Below are positions 27,095 to 34,738 of a stretch of 64,000 nucleotides of DNA, piece after piece. Positions within the stretch are counted from its first letter, which is position 1. Each line of letters begins with the position of its first letter. The notes below the pieces were generated by a model. That model was not told where the DNA came from. It was given only the letters and a program-made list of their open reading frames with translations, and made no database searches. The DNA is from Saprospiraceae bacterium (GTDB lineage Bacteria; Bacteroidota; Bacteroidia; Chitinophagales; Saprospiraceae), in contig JADKBV010000001.1 of assembly GCA_016714895.1 (NCBI GenBank), forward strand, positions 744,001 to 808,000, given 5' to 3'. The translations under genes and the position numbers were made by a program.

Positions 27095-27788
27095 GGGTAG
27101 CTTAAAAAAATTTGCAAAGAAAGAAACTAAAGAACGACCAGTTCGTTTCCGTCGCTACAAGTATCTGTTTTTAATAGTATGCGAAGACCAAAAGACTGAA
27201 CCTGCTTATTTTGAAGAATATGCAGCAAAAATCCCCCAAGATACTATTTACCTGAGGCAAATAGGAACAGGCCGAGACCCTAAAGGCGTTGTTCAAAGGG
27301 CGATTATAGAACGTCAGATTCTTGAAAAAGAAGCAAAGAGAGAAGTTGATGAAGTTTGGGTTGTTTTTGACAAAGATGATGCTGATGAAAATGCTACTAA
27401 AATAAAAAGATTTACAGATGCTTTTCAAATTGCTGAAAGTGAAAATTTTGAAGTTGCGTGCAGTAATGAAGTATTTGAACTATGGCTATTATTGCACTTT
27501 ATAGACGTGGATAAAAATACTCCATTGCATAGAACAGAAGTCTATAAATTCCTACACGATGAAATTCAAAAAATACCCAAGTTTGCAGATTACGAATATG
27601 ACCATAAAGTCATTGACCCACGCACATTAGAAGTTATATTTGGTTACGGAGATAGAGATTCGGCTATAAGTCGAGCACAAATACTTATGGAACATCATTC
27701 CGAGTGTGAGCCAATTAAAGCGAATCCACTTACAAAAGTTCATCTGCTTGTCCAAGCATTATTGGACTGGATAAAATATTTCTCATAA
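27084..27788 (+). CDS. RloB/AbiLii-like Toprim-type effector
   Basis: This 234-residue protein matches the RloB family. A basic N-terminus leads to LFLIVCEDQKTEPAYFEEY with the conserved Glu near residue 34. VDEVWVVFDKDDAD gives a DxDD acidic cluster at 96-99, as in Toprim-like nucleases. Next comes ACSNEVFELWLLLHF, highly conserved in RloB. The C-terminal helices end in a hydrophobic tail. It is probably a nuclease that acts on RNA or DNA when released by the ATPase. The actual target is unknown. It overlaps the ATPase gene by 11 bp. Confidence 0.85.
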   Translation: MANRGSLKKFAKKETKERPVRFRRYKYLFLIVCEDQKTEPAYFEEYAAKIPQDTIYLRQIGTGRDPKGVVQRAIIERQILEKEAKREVDEVWVVFDKDDADENATKIKRFTDAFQIAESENFEVACSNEVFELWLLLHFIDVDKNTPLHRTEVYKFLHDEIQKIPKFADYEYDHKVIDPRTLEVIFGYGDRDSAISRAQILMEHHSECEPIKANPLTKVHLLVQALLDWIKYFS

Positions 27789-27927
27789 TTAAAAAAAATG
27801 CCAGCACACAACAGCATATTATATGTCAATTGCCGTTTTTTCGCTCGGATTATGTAACCAACTGCACCGCTTCAACCTCGGTGTATTTCGACAGGAAAGA
27901 AGCCCCCCGCTGCCGGCGCCAGTTTGC

Positions 27928-28216
27928 AACTTGTACCTCTCTGAATTTTCTTAAGCGTCTCAAATCTAAACTTCCATCAAAAAAACCATCTCCCAACCAT
28001 ATTTTCCAAAATATTTTACGCAAATCCTCCACCATTCCGGAATACTTTTTATATTTGTGATAAGTAAGGATAGGGATAAACGTTTAAAAACGTATCGAAA
28101 ACGTTTAAAAACGAAAGTTCAATATCAAAAGTACACATCTTATGTTTTGTAAATCATTGGGTTATAAAGAGGGAAAAATGGAGGAGTGTATATTTATGTG
28201 TTGTGGGCAATGGTAA
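27928..28216 (+). repeat. conserved leader, copy 3 (with small ORF)
   Basis: This 289-bp copy aligns end to end with copy 2. ATTCCGGAAT is at 28034-28043 and TATATTTG at 28050-28057. ACGTTTAAAAACG occurs twice as a direct repeat (about 28080-28094 and 28101-28113). A 24-codon ORF (28142-28216) contains GKMEECIFMCC. The TIR gene starts 42 bp after the small ORF. Upstream, 27789-27927 carries a CACACAACAGC block but no gene. Confidence 0.75.
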
Positions 28217-28258
28217 AACGACACATCACGATAAATACAAATGATATAAATCAAAATT

Positions 28259-30580
28259 ATGAATAGAGCTTTTTTATCACATAGTAGCAGACAAAAAGAT
28301 TTGGTAAGACAAGTAGCAAATAACTTGGGTAAAGCATACTGTGTATTTGACGAATTTGAATTTGAAGCAGGAATGCCAATCTTTGATGAAATTAAAAAGG
28401 GAATCGGCCAAAGTGATGTCTTTGTTCTTTTTCTTTCGGACGATGCATTGAACTCAGATTGGGTACAAAAAGAAATAACTGAAGTTAAAAACCTAATTGA
28501 AAGTGGTATAGATAAGCAATTTTATCCAATATTAATTGACAAATCACTTGAAATTTCAACAGACAATAGAATTCCGAGTTGGTTAAAGAAATACTTACTG
28601 AAACCCATTTCTGAACATTTCTTAATCACAAAAAAAATTAGACAAAGACTACTTGAATTGCGTCTTGACGCTAATCCTATATTCAAGGCTAAGGCAAGTT
28701 TATTTGTAGGTCGCCAAGACCTTTTTGACCAGTTTGAAACAAAAATTTATGCCTTAACCGATGAAAAACCAAAATCAATAATTGTTTCAGGTTTTGAAGG
28801 AATCGGCAGACGAACATTTCTTAAAGAAGCTTTTTTAAGAGAAAAAAGAATCAAAGAGTATTACACACCCATTTATATTACACTCGATACTAAAGACAGC
28901 ATTGAAGATTTTATTTTAAAACTACAAGATTATAAAGGTGAAAACACAGCGGAATACCTTGAGCAATTATCAAAAATAGAATACGAACAGAAAGTAGAAG
29001 AAGCTAAAAGACTATTAGTAGCAGTAAAAAATTCCAATGAATATGTTTTTATTATTGATTCCGGTTGTATTGTTAAACCAAGCAAACAATTAGCTGATTG
29101 GTATCTTCAAATAATTGACAATGAAGAATTTGATAATTTATTTACGCTAAATATTATATCACGATTTCGTCCATCTAACGAGGTAATAAGATACAACAAG
29201 GATATTATTCATTTTAACGTTTCAAATTTATCTGAGAAAGATACACAAAAGCTATTTGTAAAATATTACTCACTACTTAAACTTGACTTAAAACCAGACC
29301 AAGCTCAAGAAATTTTGACAGTTCTTAACGGTATTCCTTCACAGGTACATTATGCTGTTGAGAGGATTAAAGATTTTGGAATTATAGAGGCTATTAAGAG
29401 AAAAGATGAAATTGTAGATTATGGGGAAACTCAAGTTTACTTTATAATTGATAGTATTCGTTCAAAAGGAAAATTTGCTTATGATTTACTCGTTTTAATT
29501 TCAAATTTTGATTTTATCAGCTATGATTTTGTTTATTCCATTGTTGGCAAAACAGATGAAGTAGATGATTTGCTTGAAGACTTTTACATTTCAGGGGTTT
29601 TTGATTTAGTGGGTGCTAATAAGGAGTACATCAAAGTACATTATCCAATTTCAGATTATCTCACACGATCTAAAGCAAAAATTGATACTAGTTTTAAAAA
29701 TGCTTTAAAGGATAAGATTAAATCATTCATACAGGATGAAAGTGCAATTAAAGACTTTCAAGATGTTTCAGAATTACTTCATAACATAAAGGGAGCGATA
29801 ATTCAAGGGTATAGTTTACCAGATAAATACTATATACCATCTTTTGTTTTAAAAACAATTGTAGAACTATATTATTTAGAAAATTATCAAAGCGTTATTT
29901 CATTAATTGATAAAGTATTAGAGAACACAATTCGACTAGATAAAGACCTTGTACGAGAATTTAAATATTGGCTATGCCTATCATTAGCTAGAGAAAAAGA
30001 TTCACGTTTTGAAATAGAGGTTCAAAATATAGAGGGAGCAGACTACAACTACCTTTATGGTTTTTATTTCAGAATTAAGAAGCAATTAGATAATGCTGAA
30101 TCGAATTTAAGAGGAGCACTTAATAAAAACTCAAGTTTTCAAAGAGCTAAAAGAGAGTTAGTAAACGTGCTTTTATTAAAATCAAATTTTAGTGATGCTC
30201 TTAGTATGGCAAAGTCAAATTATGAAAACCAAAAATTGAATGCTTTCCATATCCAAGCATATTTCATTTCAATAACTAGAAAAAAATTCCTTTCTAGAGA
30301 GGATAAAGAAGTAATCGAAGAATTATTAAAAAACATTGAACGCAGTTCTGACTTCAGAGCGAAAGAAATAGCCTCAGTTATGAAAGGTGAATACTTCTAC
30401 TATGTAAAAAATGATGCATCAAAAGCAATCACAACTTTGAGAGAATGTCTAGACAAAAACAAAAGTAAGCATTACCCTAAAAAAGCACTAAATGACATTT
30501 ATAAAAGAGCAGATATGATTGGAGTAGCAAATGAACTAAACTCTAAACATAATGACGAAGAAGAAACATTCGACAATTAG
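28259..30580 (+). CDS. TIR-STAND NTPase with TPR-like C-terminus (NLR-like)
   Basis: The 773-residue protein has an N-terminal TIR domain (residues 1-115): NRAFLSHSSRQKDLV, VFDEFEFEAGM, VLFLSDDALNSDWVQKEI. The Glu of WVQKE is at the NADase catalytic position. A STAND-type NTPase follows (about 140-400), whose P-loop reads SGFEGIGRRTF with Arg in place of the usual Lys. The rest is helical, with TPR-like spacing from about 530 to the end (LDNAESNLRGALNKN). Relatives are anti-phage sensors whose TIR depletes NAD+ when triggered. It sits behind leader copy 3. Confidence 0.82.
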   Translation: MNRAFLSHSSRQKDLVRQVANNLGKAYCVFDEFEFEAGMPIFDEIKKGIGQSDVFVLFLSDDALNSDWVQKEITEVKNLIESGIDKQFYPILIDKSLEISTDNRIPSWLKKYLLKPISEHFLITKKIRQRLLELRLDANPIFKAKASLFVGRQDLFDQFETKIYALTDEKPKSIIVSGFEGIGRRTFLKEAFLREKRIKEYYTPIYITLDTKDSIEDFILKLQDYKGENTAEYLEQLSKIEYEQKVEEAKRLLVAVKNSNEYVFIIDSGCIVKPSKQLADWYLQIIDNEEFDNLFTLNIISRFRPSNEVIRYNKDIIHFNVSNLSEKDTQKLFVKYYSLLKLDLKPDQAQEILTVLNGIPSQVHYAVERIKDFGIIEAIKRKDEIVDYGETQVYFIIDSIRSKGKFAYDLLVLISNFDFISYDFVYSIVGKTDEVDDLLEDFYISGVFDLVGANKEYIKVHYPISDYLTRSKAKIDTSFKNALKDKIKSFIQDESAIKDFQDVSELLHNIKGAIIQGYSLPDKYYIPSFVLKTIVELYYLENYQSVISLIDKVLENTIRLDKDLVREFKYWLCLSLAREKDSRFEIEVQNIEGADYNYLYGFYFRIKKQLDNAESNLRGALNKNSSFQRAKRELVNVLLLKSNFSDALSMAKSNYENQKLNAFHIQAYFISITRKKFLSREDKEVIEELLKNIERSSDFRAKEIASVMKGEYFYYVKNDASKAITTLRECLDKNKSKHYPKKALNDIYKRADMIGVANELNSKHNDEEETFDN

Positions 30581-30585
30581 AACCA

Positions 30586-30745
30586 CAGCCCACAACAGGC
30601 GTTTAGCTCAATGGTGAGTGTCGTGGTTAATTGAACATTCTTTCTCGCATCAATCCCGCTGTAAGGCGGGATGGTGTATTTATCTCGTCTTTTAGGACGA
30701 TATGCTCCGAAATCCGTCTGAACGCCAAGCCGCTATACGTTATAA
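30586..30745. other. compound imperfect palindrome
   Basis: GGCGTT (30598-30603) near the left edge pairs with AACGCC (30721-30726) near the right. Between them lie smaller hairpins, ATCCCGC/GGCGGGAT (about 30652-30671) and TCGTC/GGACGA. The edges read CCCACAACAGGCG and GCTATACGTTAT. The form resembles a long attC-like recombination site but does not match the strict consensus. Confidence 0.4.
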
Positions 30746-30789
30746 TTTCCGAATCTATCTATAACTTAATACCATTACCCCCCAAATAA

Positions 30790-30825
30790 AAAAAGGCACA
30801 CCACCTCTCAGTGATGTGCCTTTTT
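30790..30825. terminator. bidirectional-type terminator
   Basis: AAAAAGGCACA (30790-30800) and TGTGCCTTTTT (30815-30825) form an 11-bp stem. An inner CAC/GTG pair closes the loop. The A and T runs would serve either strand. Confidence 0.75.
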
Positions 30826-30973
30826 GTTAGCAACAGAAATCTAAAGTACAGGGTCAGAGGTAGTGTTGGTACCTTCTGAAGAAGTTTCGGTCGGTTTGTC
30901 CTTGGCTTTGGAGGTAAAAAACTGTATTTTTTTTTCACGATTTCGGTTATTCCTTCGAACTGTTTTCGCTCAA

Positions 30974-31530
30974 GGGTGACTGACCGTTGCACAGCAATTT
31001 TGAGCCCAACGAAAAGGGCTCAAAATAGGGAAGGAACCGCGAACCACGGCTCGCGGGTGGAAAATTACGTAGGTGTTAGGTTTTAGGCTTTAGGTCTTTG
31101 GCGGTTTTGTCGTAACTTCCGGACTTATGGAAAACAAACCGGTTTTTTCAATGCTTCGCATTGTTCTGTTTTGGCCCCACTAAATCTCCCCGAAGGGGAG
31201 ACTCGGGTGTTCACGACAACCAAAGGAAGTTATTACCAGCTGACATTAGTCGACAAACCGAAGTTCCCCCCCTTCGGAGGGGTGACTGACCGTTGCACAG
31301 CAATTTTGAGCCCACCCACAAGGGCTCAAAATAGGGAAGGAACCGCGAACCACGGCTCGCGGGTGAAAAATTACGTAGGTGTTAGGTTTTAGGCTTTAGG
31401 TCTTTGGCGGTTTTGTCGTAACTTCCGGACTTATGGAAAACAAACCGGTTTTTTCAATGCTTCGCATTGTTCTGTTTTGGCCCCACTAAATCTCCCCGAA
31501 GGGGAGACTCGGGTGTTCACAACAACAGCA
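30974..31530. repeat. 306-bp tandem repeat, about 1.8 copies
   Basis: The segment 30974-31224 recurs at 31280-31530 with a constant 306-bp offset and only a few differences. Each copy holds a GAGCCC/GGGCTC hairpin (TTTTGAGCCC..GGGCTCAAAA), a CCGCGAACCACGGCTCGCGG block, a TTAGGTTTTAGG run and a CTCCCCGAAGGGGAG palindrome. No convincing gene lies in it. The short open frames here come from the repeat itself. Confidence 0.85.
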
Positions 31531-31604
31531 GAAGTAGTACATTTTTTTTATATCCGACAACCTAAGTTCCCTTACTTCGGGGTTATGGGAGGCCAAAAAA
31601 GTCG

Positions 31605-31701
31605 GAATCACGGATTAAACCGATGAAAGGATGGCAAGGATTTTAAATTTGGCGTTAATAAAAATCCGTGGAATCTGTGTAATCAATATAATCTGTGATT
31701 C
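31605..31701. repeat. 97-bp inverted-repeat element
   Basis: GAATCACGGATTA (31605-31617) and TAATCTGTGATTC (31689-31701) are inverted with one mismatch. The inside contains another AATCCGTGGAATCTGTG block. It looks like a small non-coding dispersed element. A long transcript could fold across it. Confidence 0.6.
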
Positions 31702-31791
31702 TGAAAAGGGGTCTGCAAAGGTCGACCCCCGCGCGCCGCGTCGATACAAATCAACAAATCCAACAATTCAACAAATCGTCAACAAAAAAAA

Positions 31792-31818
31792 GGGCCCCTG
31801 ACATTACATCAGGAGCCC
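31792..31818 (-). terminator. terminator of the DUF6261-like gene
   Basis: GGGCCCCTGA (31792-31801) and TCAGGAGCCC (31809-31818) pair with one wobble. The A run at 31783-31791 is a U-tail on the minus strand. Confidence 0.8.
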
Positions 31819-31854
31819 CGGGAATAACTGCAGATCTTCTAAACTACTATGTTC

Positions 31855-32655
31855 TTATTCTTCCGAATCTTTTACGGCAGCAGCAGTAGTAGCGGCATTG
31901 TTTTCAGCACCGGTTGCAGCAGCAGAAACCAATTCAGGTTTGGATTTTCTGGCGGCCTTTCTGATAGAGACAGGAATGAAGTACTTTTCGATCAGTTTTT
32001 CTGATTTTTGATTGATTTCTTCATACATGGTCGTATCATCAGAAACATTATAAAAAGATTCCGTCATTTTTTGAAGTTTGCTGAAGGCATTTAATACGTT
32101 TTCTTTTTTGACCGGAACATTTTTTTTCCTGGAGTTGGTTTGAGCATTTTCAAAAAAGTGGTCCTCAAACTCTTTGTTCCACTTTGCCAAATCTTCCTTT
32201 TCGTTGCGCAAAAAGACGGATTTGCAGGCCTCGGCAAGTTTTGGATCGGTGGCCCATTCTTCCAGAATCTTATTAATTGCAGTGGTTTTGTTTTTGTTCG
32301 AACCTCTGTCCATTTTGTTTCTGTGTTGGTCAAAATGAGATGACAGCATGGTAGCTTGTTCAGCAAGCGATACGTCAGAACTTAAAGTCAAAGATTTGAG
32401 CAGGTTACCGATGGAACGTACTACCCGGATTCTTTGAGCATCGAGAAAGTTAATTTTTTTTGTCGACGCTTTTCCAGTGCCATCGATCGAAACCTCTTTC
32501 AATTCAATACTTGTTGACATAAGTGCTTCAAGACATTCAACAATCTTAGATGGCAAGGAGCCAACTGAGTTAAAAATGCGACTCATGTCATTGGCAAATG
32601 CTACCAATTCCGGGTTGGTGAGTTTTCTTAATTTTCTAATTGATAAACTAAACAT
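31855..32655 (-). CDS. DUF6261-like helical protein
   Basis: The 266-residue protein is almost entirely helical and has no signal peptide. It opens IRKLRKLTNPELVAFANDM and has FLDAQRIRVVRSIGNLLKSL in the middle. The C-terminal tail is Ala/Lys-rich (RKAARKSKPELVSAAATG). The opening 'lrkltn.El..f..d' and the paired helices recall the Bacteroidota DUF6261 family, which often occurs in repeat-rich regions. Function unknown. It is followed by a strong terminator. Confidence 0.55.
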   Translation of the reverse strand: MFSLSIRKLRKLTNPELVAFANDMSRIFNSVGSLPSKIVECLEALMSTSIELKEVSIDGTGKASTKKINFLDAQRIRVVRSIGNLLKSLTLSSDVSLAEQATMLSSHFDQHRNKMDRGSNKNKTTAINKILEEWATDPKLAEACKSVFLRNEKEDLAKWNKEFEDHFFENAQTNSRKKNVPVKKENVLNAFSKLQKMTESFYNVSDDTTMYEEINQKSEKLIEKYFIPVSIRKAARKSKPELVSAAATGAENNAATTAAAVKDSEE

Positions 32656-34147
32656 TGTTTTAATAATTTAATAAGTTATAAAATAAAAATTTTCACTCAA
32701 ATTCAAAGAAGGGTGTCTGAGATTATTTGATACTGGTAGCTGAGGTTGTGGGTGAATTAATCCCGTAACCAGATAACTTCCAGCAACATAATCTTGTGGG
32801 GGGTAAGCAGAAGAAAACAGAAGCAAAACAGCATATTGGCTTAACAATAAACAGATCCGATAAGGCGGCATCTTTTGAATTTGTGTTGTGCTTACTGATG
32901 GATCATCCGGAAACCATTCCGATAAAATCGGAACCCAAAACACAGACTTAATAAAGAAAAAAATAGCTATTATCTCAGTAAAATTCCTTTGAATTTTTTT
33001 CAGTAATCACAATTAAAAAGAGGTTGTTTTATAAAGTCGACCATCTTTGATAATGATTACTGAACAAAGGTAAGATGGAAAATAATATCCGTCAAGAGTG
33101 TAGCAGGACTTTAAGAAAATTTTAACTTTGAGTATAATTAAATGTCCTATGTTTTGACTTTTGATAACCGGCAACATGATTTGAATCTAGGTACACGATC
33201 ATCTCTTCAACTGAAATGAAAGTAGTTAACCATCGAACTGAATGAAATGAACCAATGAAGACGTAAAATCCAAATAAATGATTTGAACCAATGAAGACGA
33301 ACTTAATGATAAATAAATCAAAATGAAGCATTAAACACGGACTTAAGTCTTCAAATGAAATGAATTGAACCAATGAAGACGAACTTAAGTGTCCAAATGA
33401 AATAAAATGAAAAAAACAAAAGTCTCCAAATGAAATGAAATGAACCAATGAAGCCGAACTTAGTGTCCAAATGAAATAAATTGAACCAATGAAGCGAACA
33501 GGTGTCCAACTGAAACGAAAAGTTAACTTTGGATGCACTTATGTGTCAACTGAAACGAATTAACTTGGTACGTACTTAGTCAACTAAACAAAAGTTTTGA
33601 TTCGATACGTACTAAGTGTCCATGAAAGAGTTTAATTCAAAAGTTTTGAATCGAAAAGTAACAGGTTCGTACTGAGTCCAACTAAAAAGGAAAGATTACT
33701 TTGGTACATACTTTTGTATACAAATGAAATGAAATGAATCCTAAAGCACGCACTTTTATTTTCAATTGAAACAAAATGAATCCTTGAATACAAAAATATA
33801 ATTTCAATTGAAATGAAATAAGACTGAGGTAGATATTTAGGCTTTCAAACGGGCTTTGGGTTTTCAGATGGACCATTTCTTTTTTGCGAAGGGTCTAAAA
33901 AGATAGTTGTGTGGCTGTTTCAAACACCCAATGCAAAATCTTATAAGGTCAAAAAAAATAGCCCAAAATGAAATGATGGAAATTATAAAACAGCATTACC
34001 AATCCACCAGTTTCGGGCATCTTCGTTTCTTTGCTCTACATCTTTTATGAATCCGATTCATTGCTACTTTTTTATAAGACCCCAAATAAATCAAAAATCA
34101 TAACTCCAAATCCCAAAGTGTCCGTAGATTTGTTGTTTATTTAGTTA
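32656..34147. other. long non-coding AT-rich stretch with decayed minisatellite
   Basis: No gene is supported. From about 33190 to 33540 a unit of about 40-48 bp recurs with drift, built on TGAACCAATGAAGACGAAC and GTGTCCAAATGAAAT. At least six recognisable units occur. From 33540 to 33830 only relics remain (GTGTCAACTGAAACGAA, CAAATGAAATGAAATGAAT). The parts 32656-33185 and 33840-34147 show nothing clear. Confidence 0.6.
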
Positions 34148-34192
34148 AACCCAGAATCCGCATTAGAAATTTATTGCGAAAAAATCTGGGTT
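34148..34192. repeat. short copy of the AACCCAGAATCC palindromic element
   Basis: AACCCAGA and TCTGGGTT form its ends, and it matches the first 41 bp of the 9501-9650 element almost fully. The long inner part with the nested hairpin is missing. It ends 17 bp before the GNAT gene. Confidence 0.7.
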
Positions 34193-34208
34193 AAAACAAT
34201 AGTCCCTC

Positions 34209-34676
34209 ATGTTGATCCGAAAAATATTAAAAGAAGATAACCCTGTGGTCGCAAAAATGATCAGACAGGTATTTATCGAACATAATGCACCCCAACAGGG
34301 CACGGTGTATTCTGATCCGACGACTGACCATCTTTTTGCATTGTTTCAAAAGGAAAAATCTGTATTGTGGGTGGTTGAGGTAAATGAAAACATTGTCGGG
34401 TGCTGTGGCGTATACCCTACCCATGGATTACCGGAAAACTGTGTTAAATTGGTAAAATTTTTTATGGATCTGGAAAAACACAAACAAAAAAAAAAAAATT
34501 TATGGAAAATGTATCTATCAAAAGATTTTGGGTATACCTCCGTATATATTGAAAGCCTGCCGGAATTTGCAAAAGCCATCAATATGTATGAAAAACAGGG
34601 TTTTGTTACACTTGACCAACCATTGGGAGCGTCCGGACATACGAGCTGCAACATCTGGATGTTGAAACCCATCTAA
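34209..34676 (+). CDS. GNAT family N-acetyltransferase
   Basis: The 155-residue protein follows a small GNAT family. It opens LIRKILKEDNPVVAKMIRQVF and continues WVVEVNENIVGCCGVYPTHGLPENCVKLVKFFM, ending YIESLPEFAKAINMYEKQGFVTLDQPLGASGHTSCNIWMLK. The acetyl-CoA loop, normally R/Q-x-x-G-x-G/A, is replaced by EKHKQKKKNLW, encoded by a run of 13 A (34486-34498). The loop looks damaged or miscounted, so activity is uncertain. The substrate is unknown. Confidence 0.7.
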   Translation: MLIRKILKEDNPVVAKMIRQVFIEHNAPQQGTVYSDPTTDHLFALFQKEKSVLWVVEVNENIVGCCGVYPTHGLPENCVKLVKFFMDLEKHKQKKKNLWKMYLSKDFGYTSVYIESLPEFAKAINMYEKQGFVTLDQPLGASGHTSCNIWMLKPI

Positions 34677-34706
34677 AAATGAAAAAGGTTCTTTTTTAGA
34701 TGGGTT
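34666..34706. terminator. bidirectional hairpin between convergent genes
   Basis: AACCCATCTAAAAA (34666-34679) and TTTTTAGATGGGTT (34693-34706) form a perfect 14-bp stem with a 13-nt loop. It overlaps the GNAT stop codon and lies 33 bp before the end of the minus-strand DoxX-like gene. Confidence 0.75.
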
Positions 34707-34738
34707 GTCTTTTATATCTACACTAACTATATAAACCC

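Noticed and set aside
27830..28060. 76-codon frame running into leader copy 3
   Set aside because: It crosses the conserved leader, and the frame is not open in the other copies.
30598..30640. tRNA gene (TTTAGCTCAATGGTGAG resembles a D-arm)
   Set aside because: No T-arm GGTTC motif, no anticodon stem and no CCA-type acceptor pairing at tRNA distance.
31171..31392. 73-codon frame in the 306-bp repeat
   Set aside because: Spans the repeat junction and is a by-product of the duplication.
32668..32943. 91-codon minus-strand frame upstream of the DUF6261-like gene
   Set aside because: No coding character, no domain and no plausible start region.
33122..33538. Open frame on the minus strand with FISFG/FIGS repeats
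   Set aside because: It follows the degenerate DNA repeat. It has no ribosome site or signal, and similar open frames arise from the repeat unit itself.
33190..33830. CRISPR array
   Set aside because: The units vary in length and sequence and lack constant repeats separated by unique spacers. No cas genes are present.
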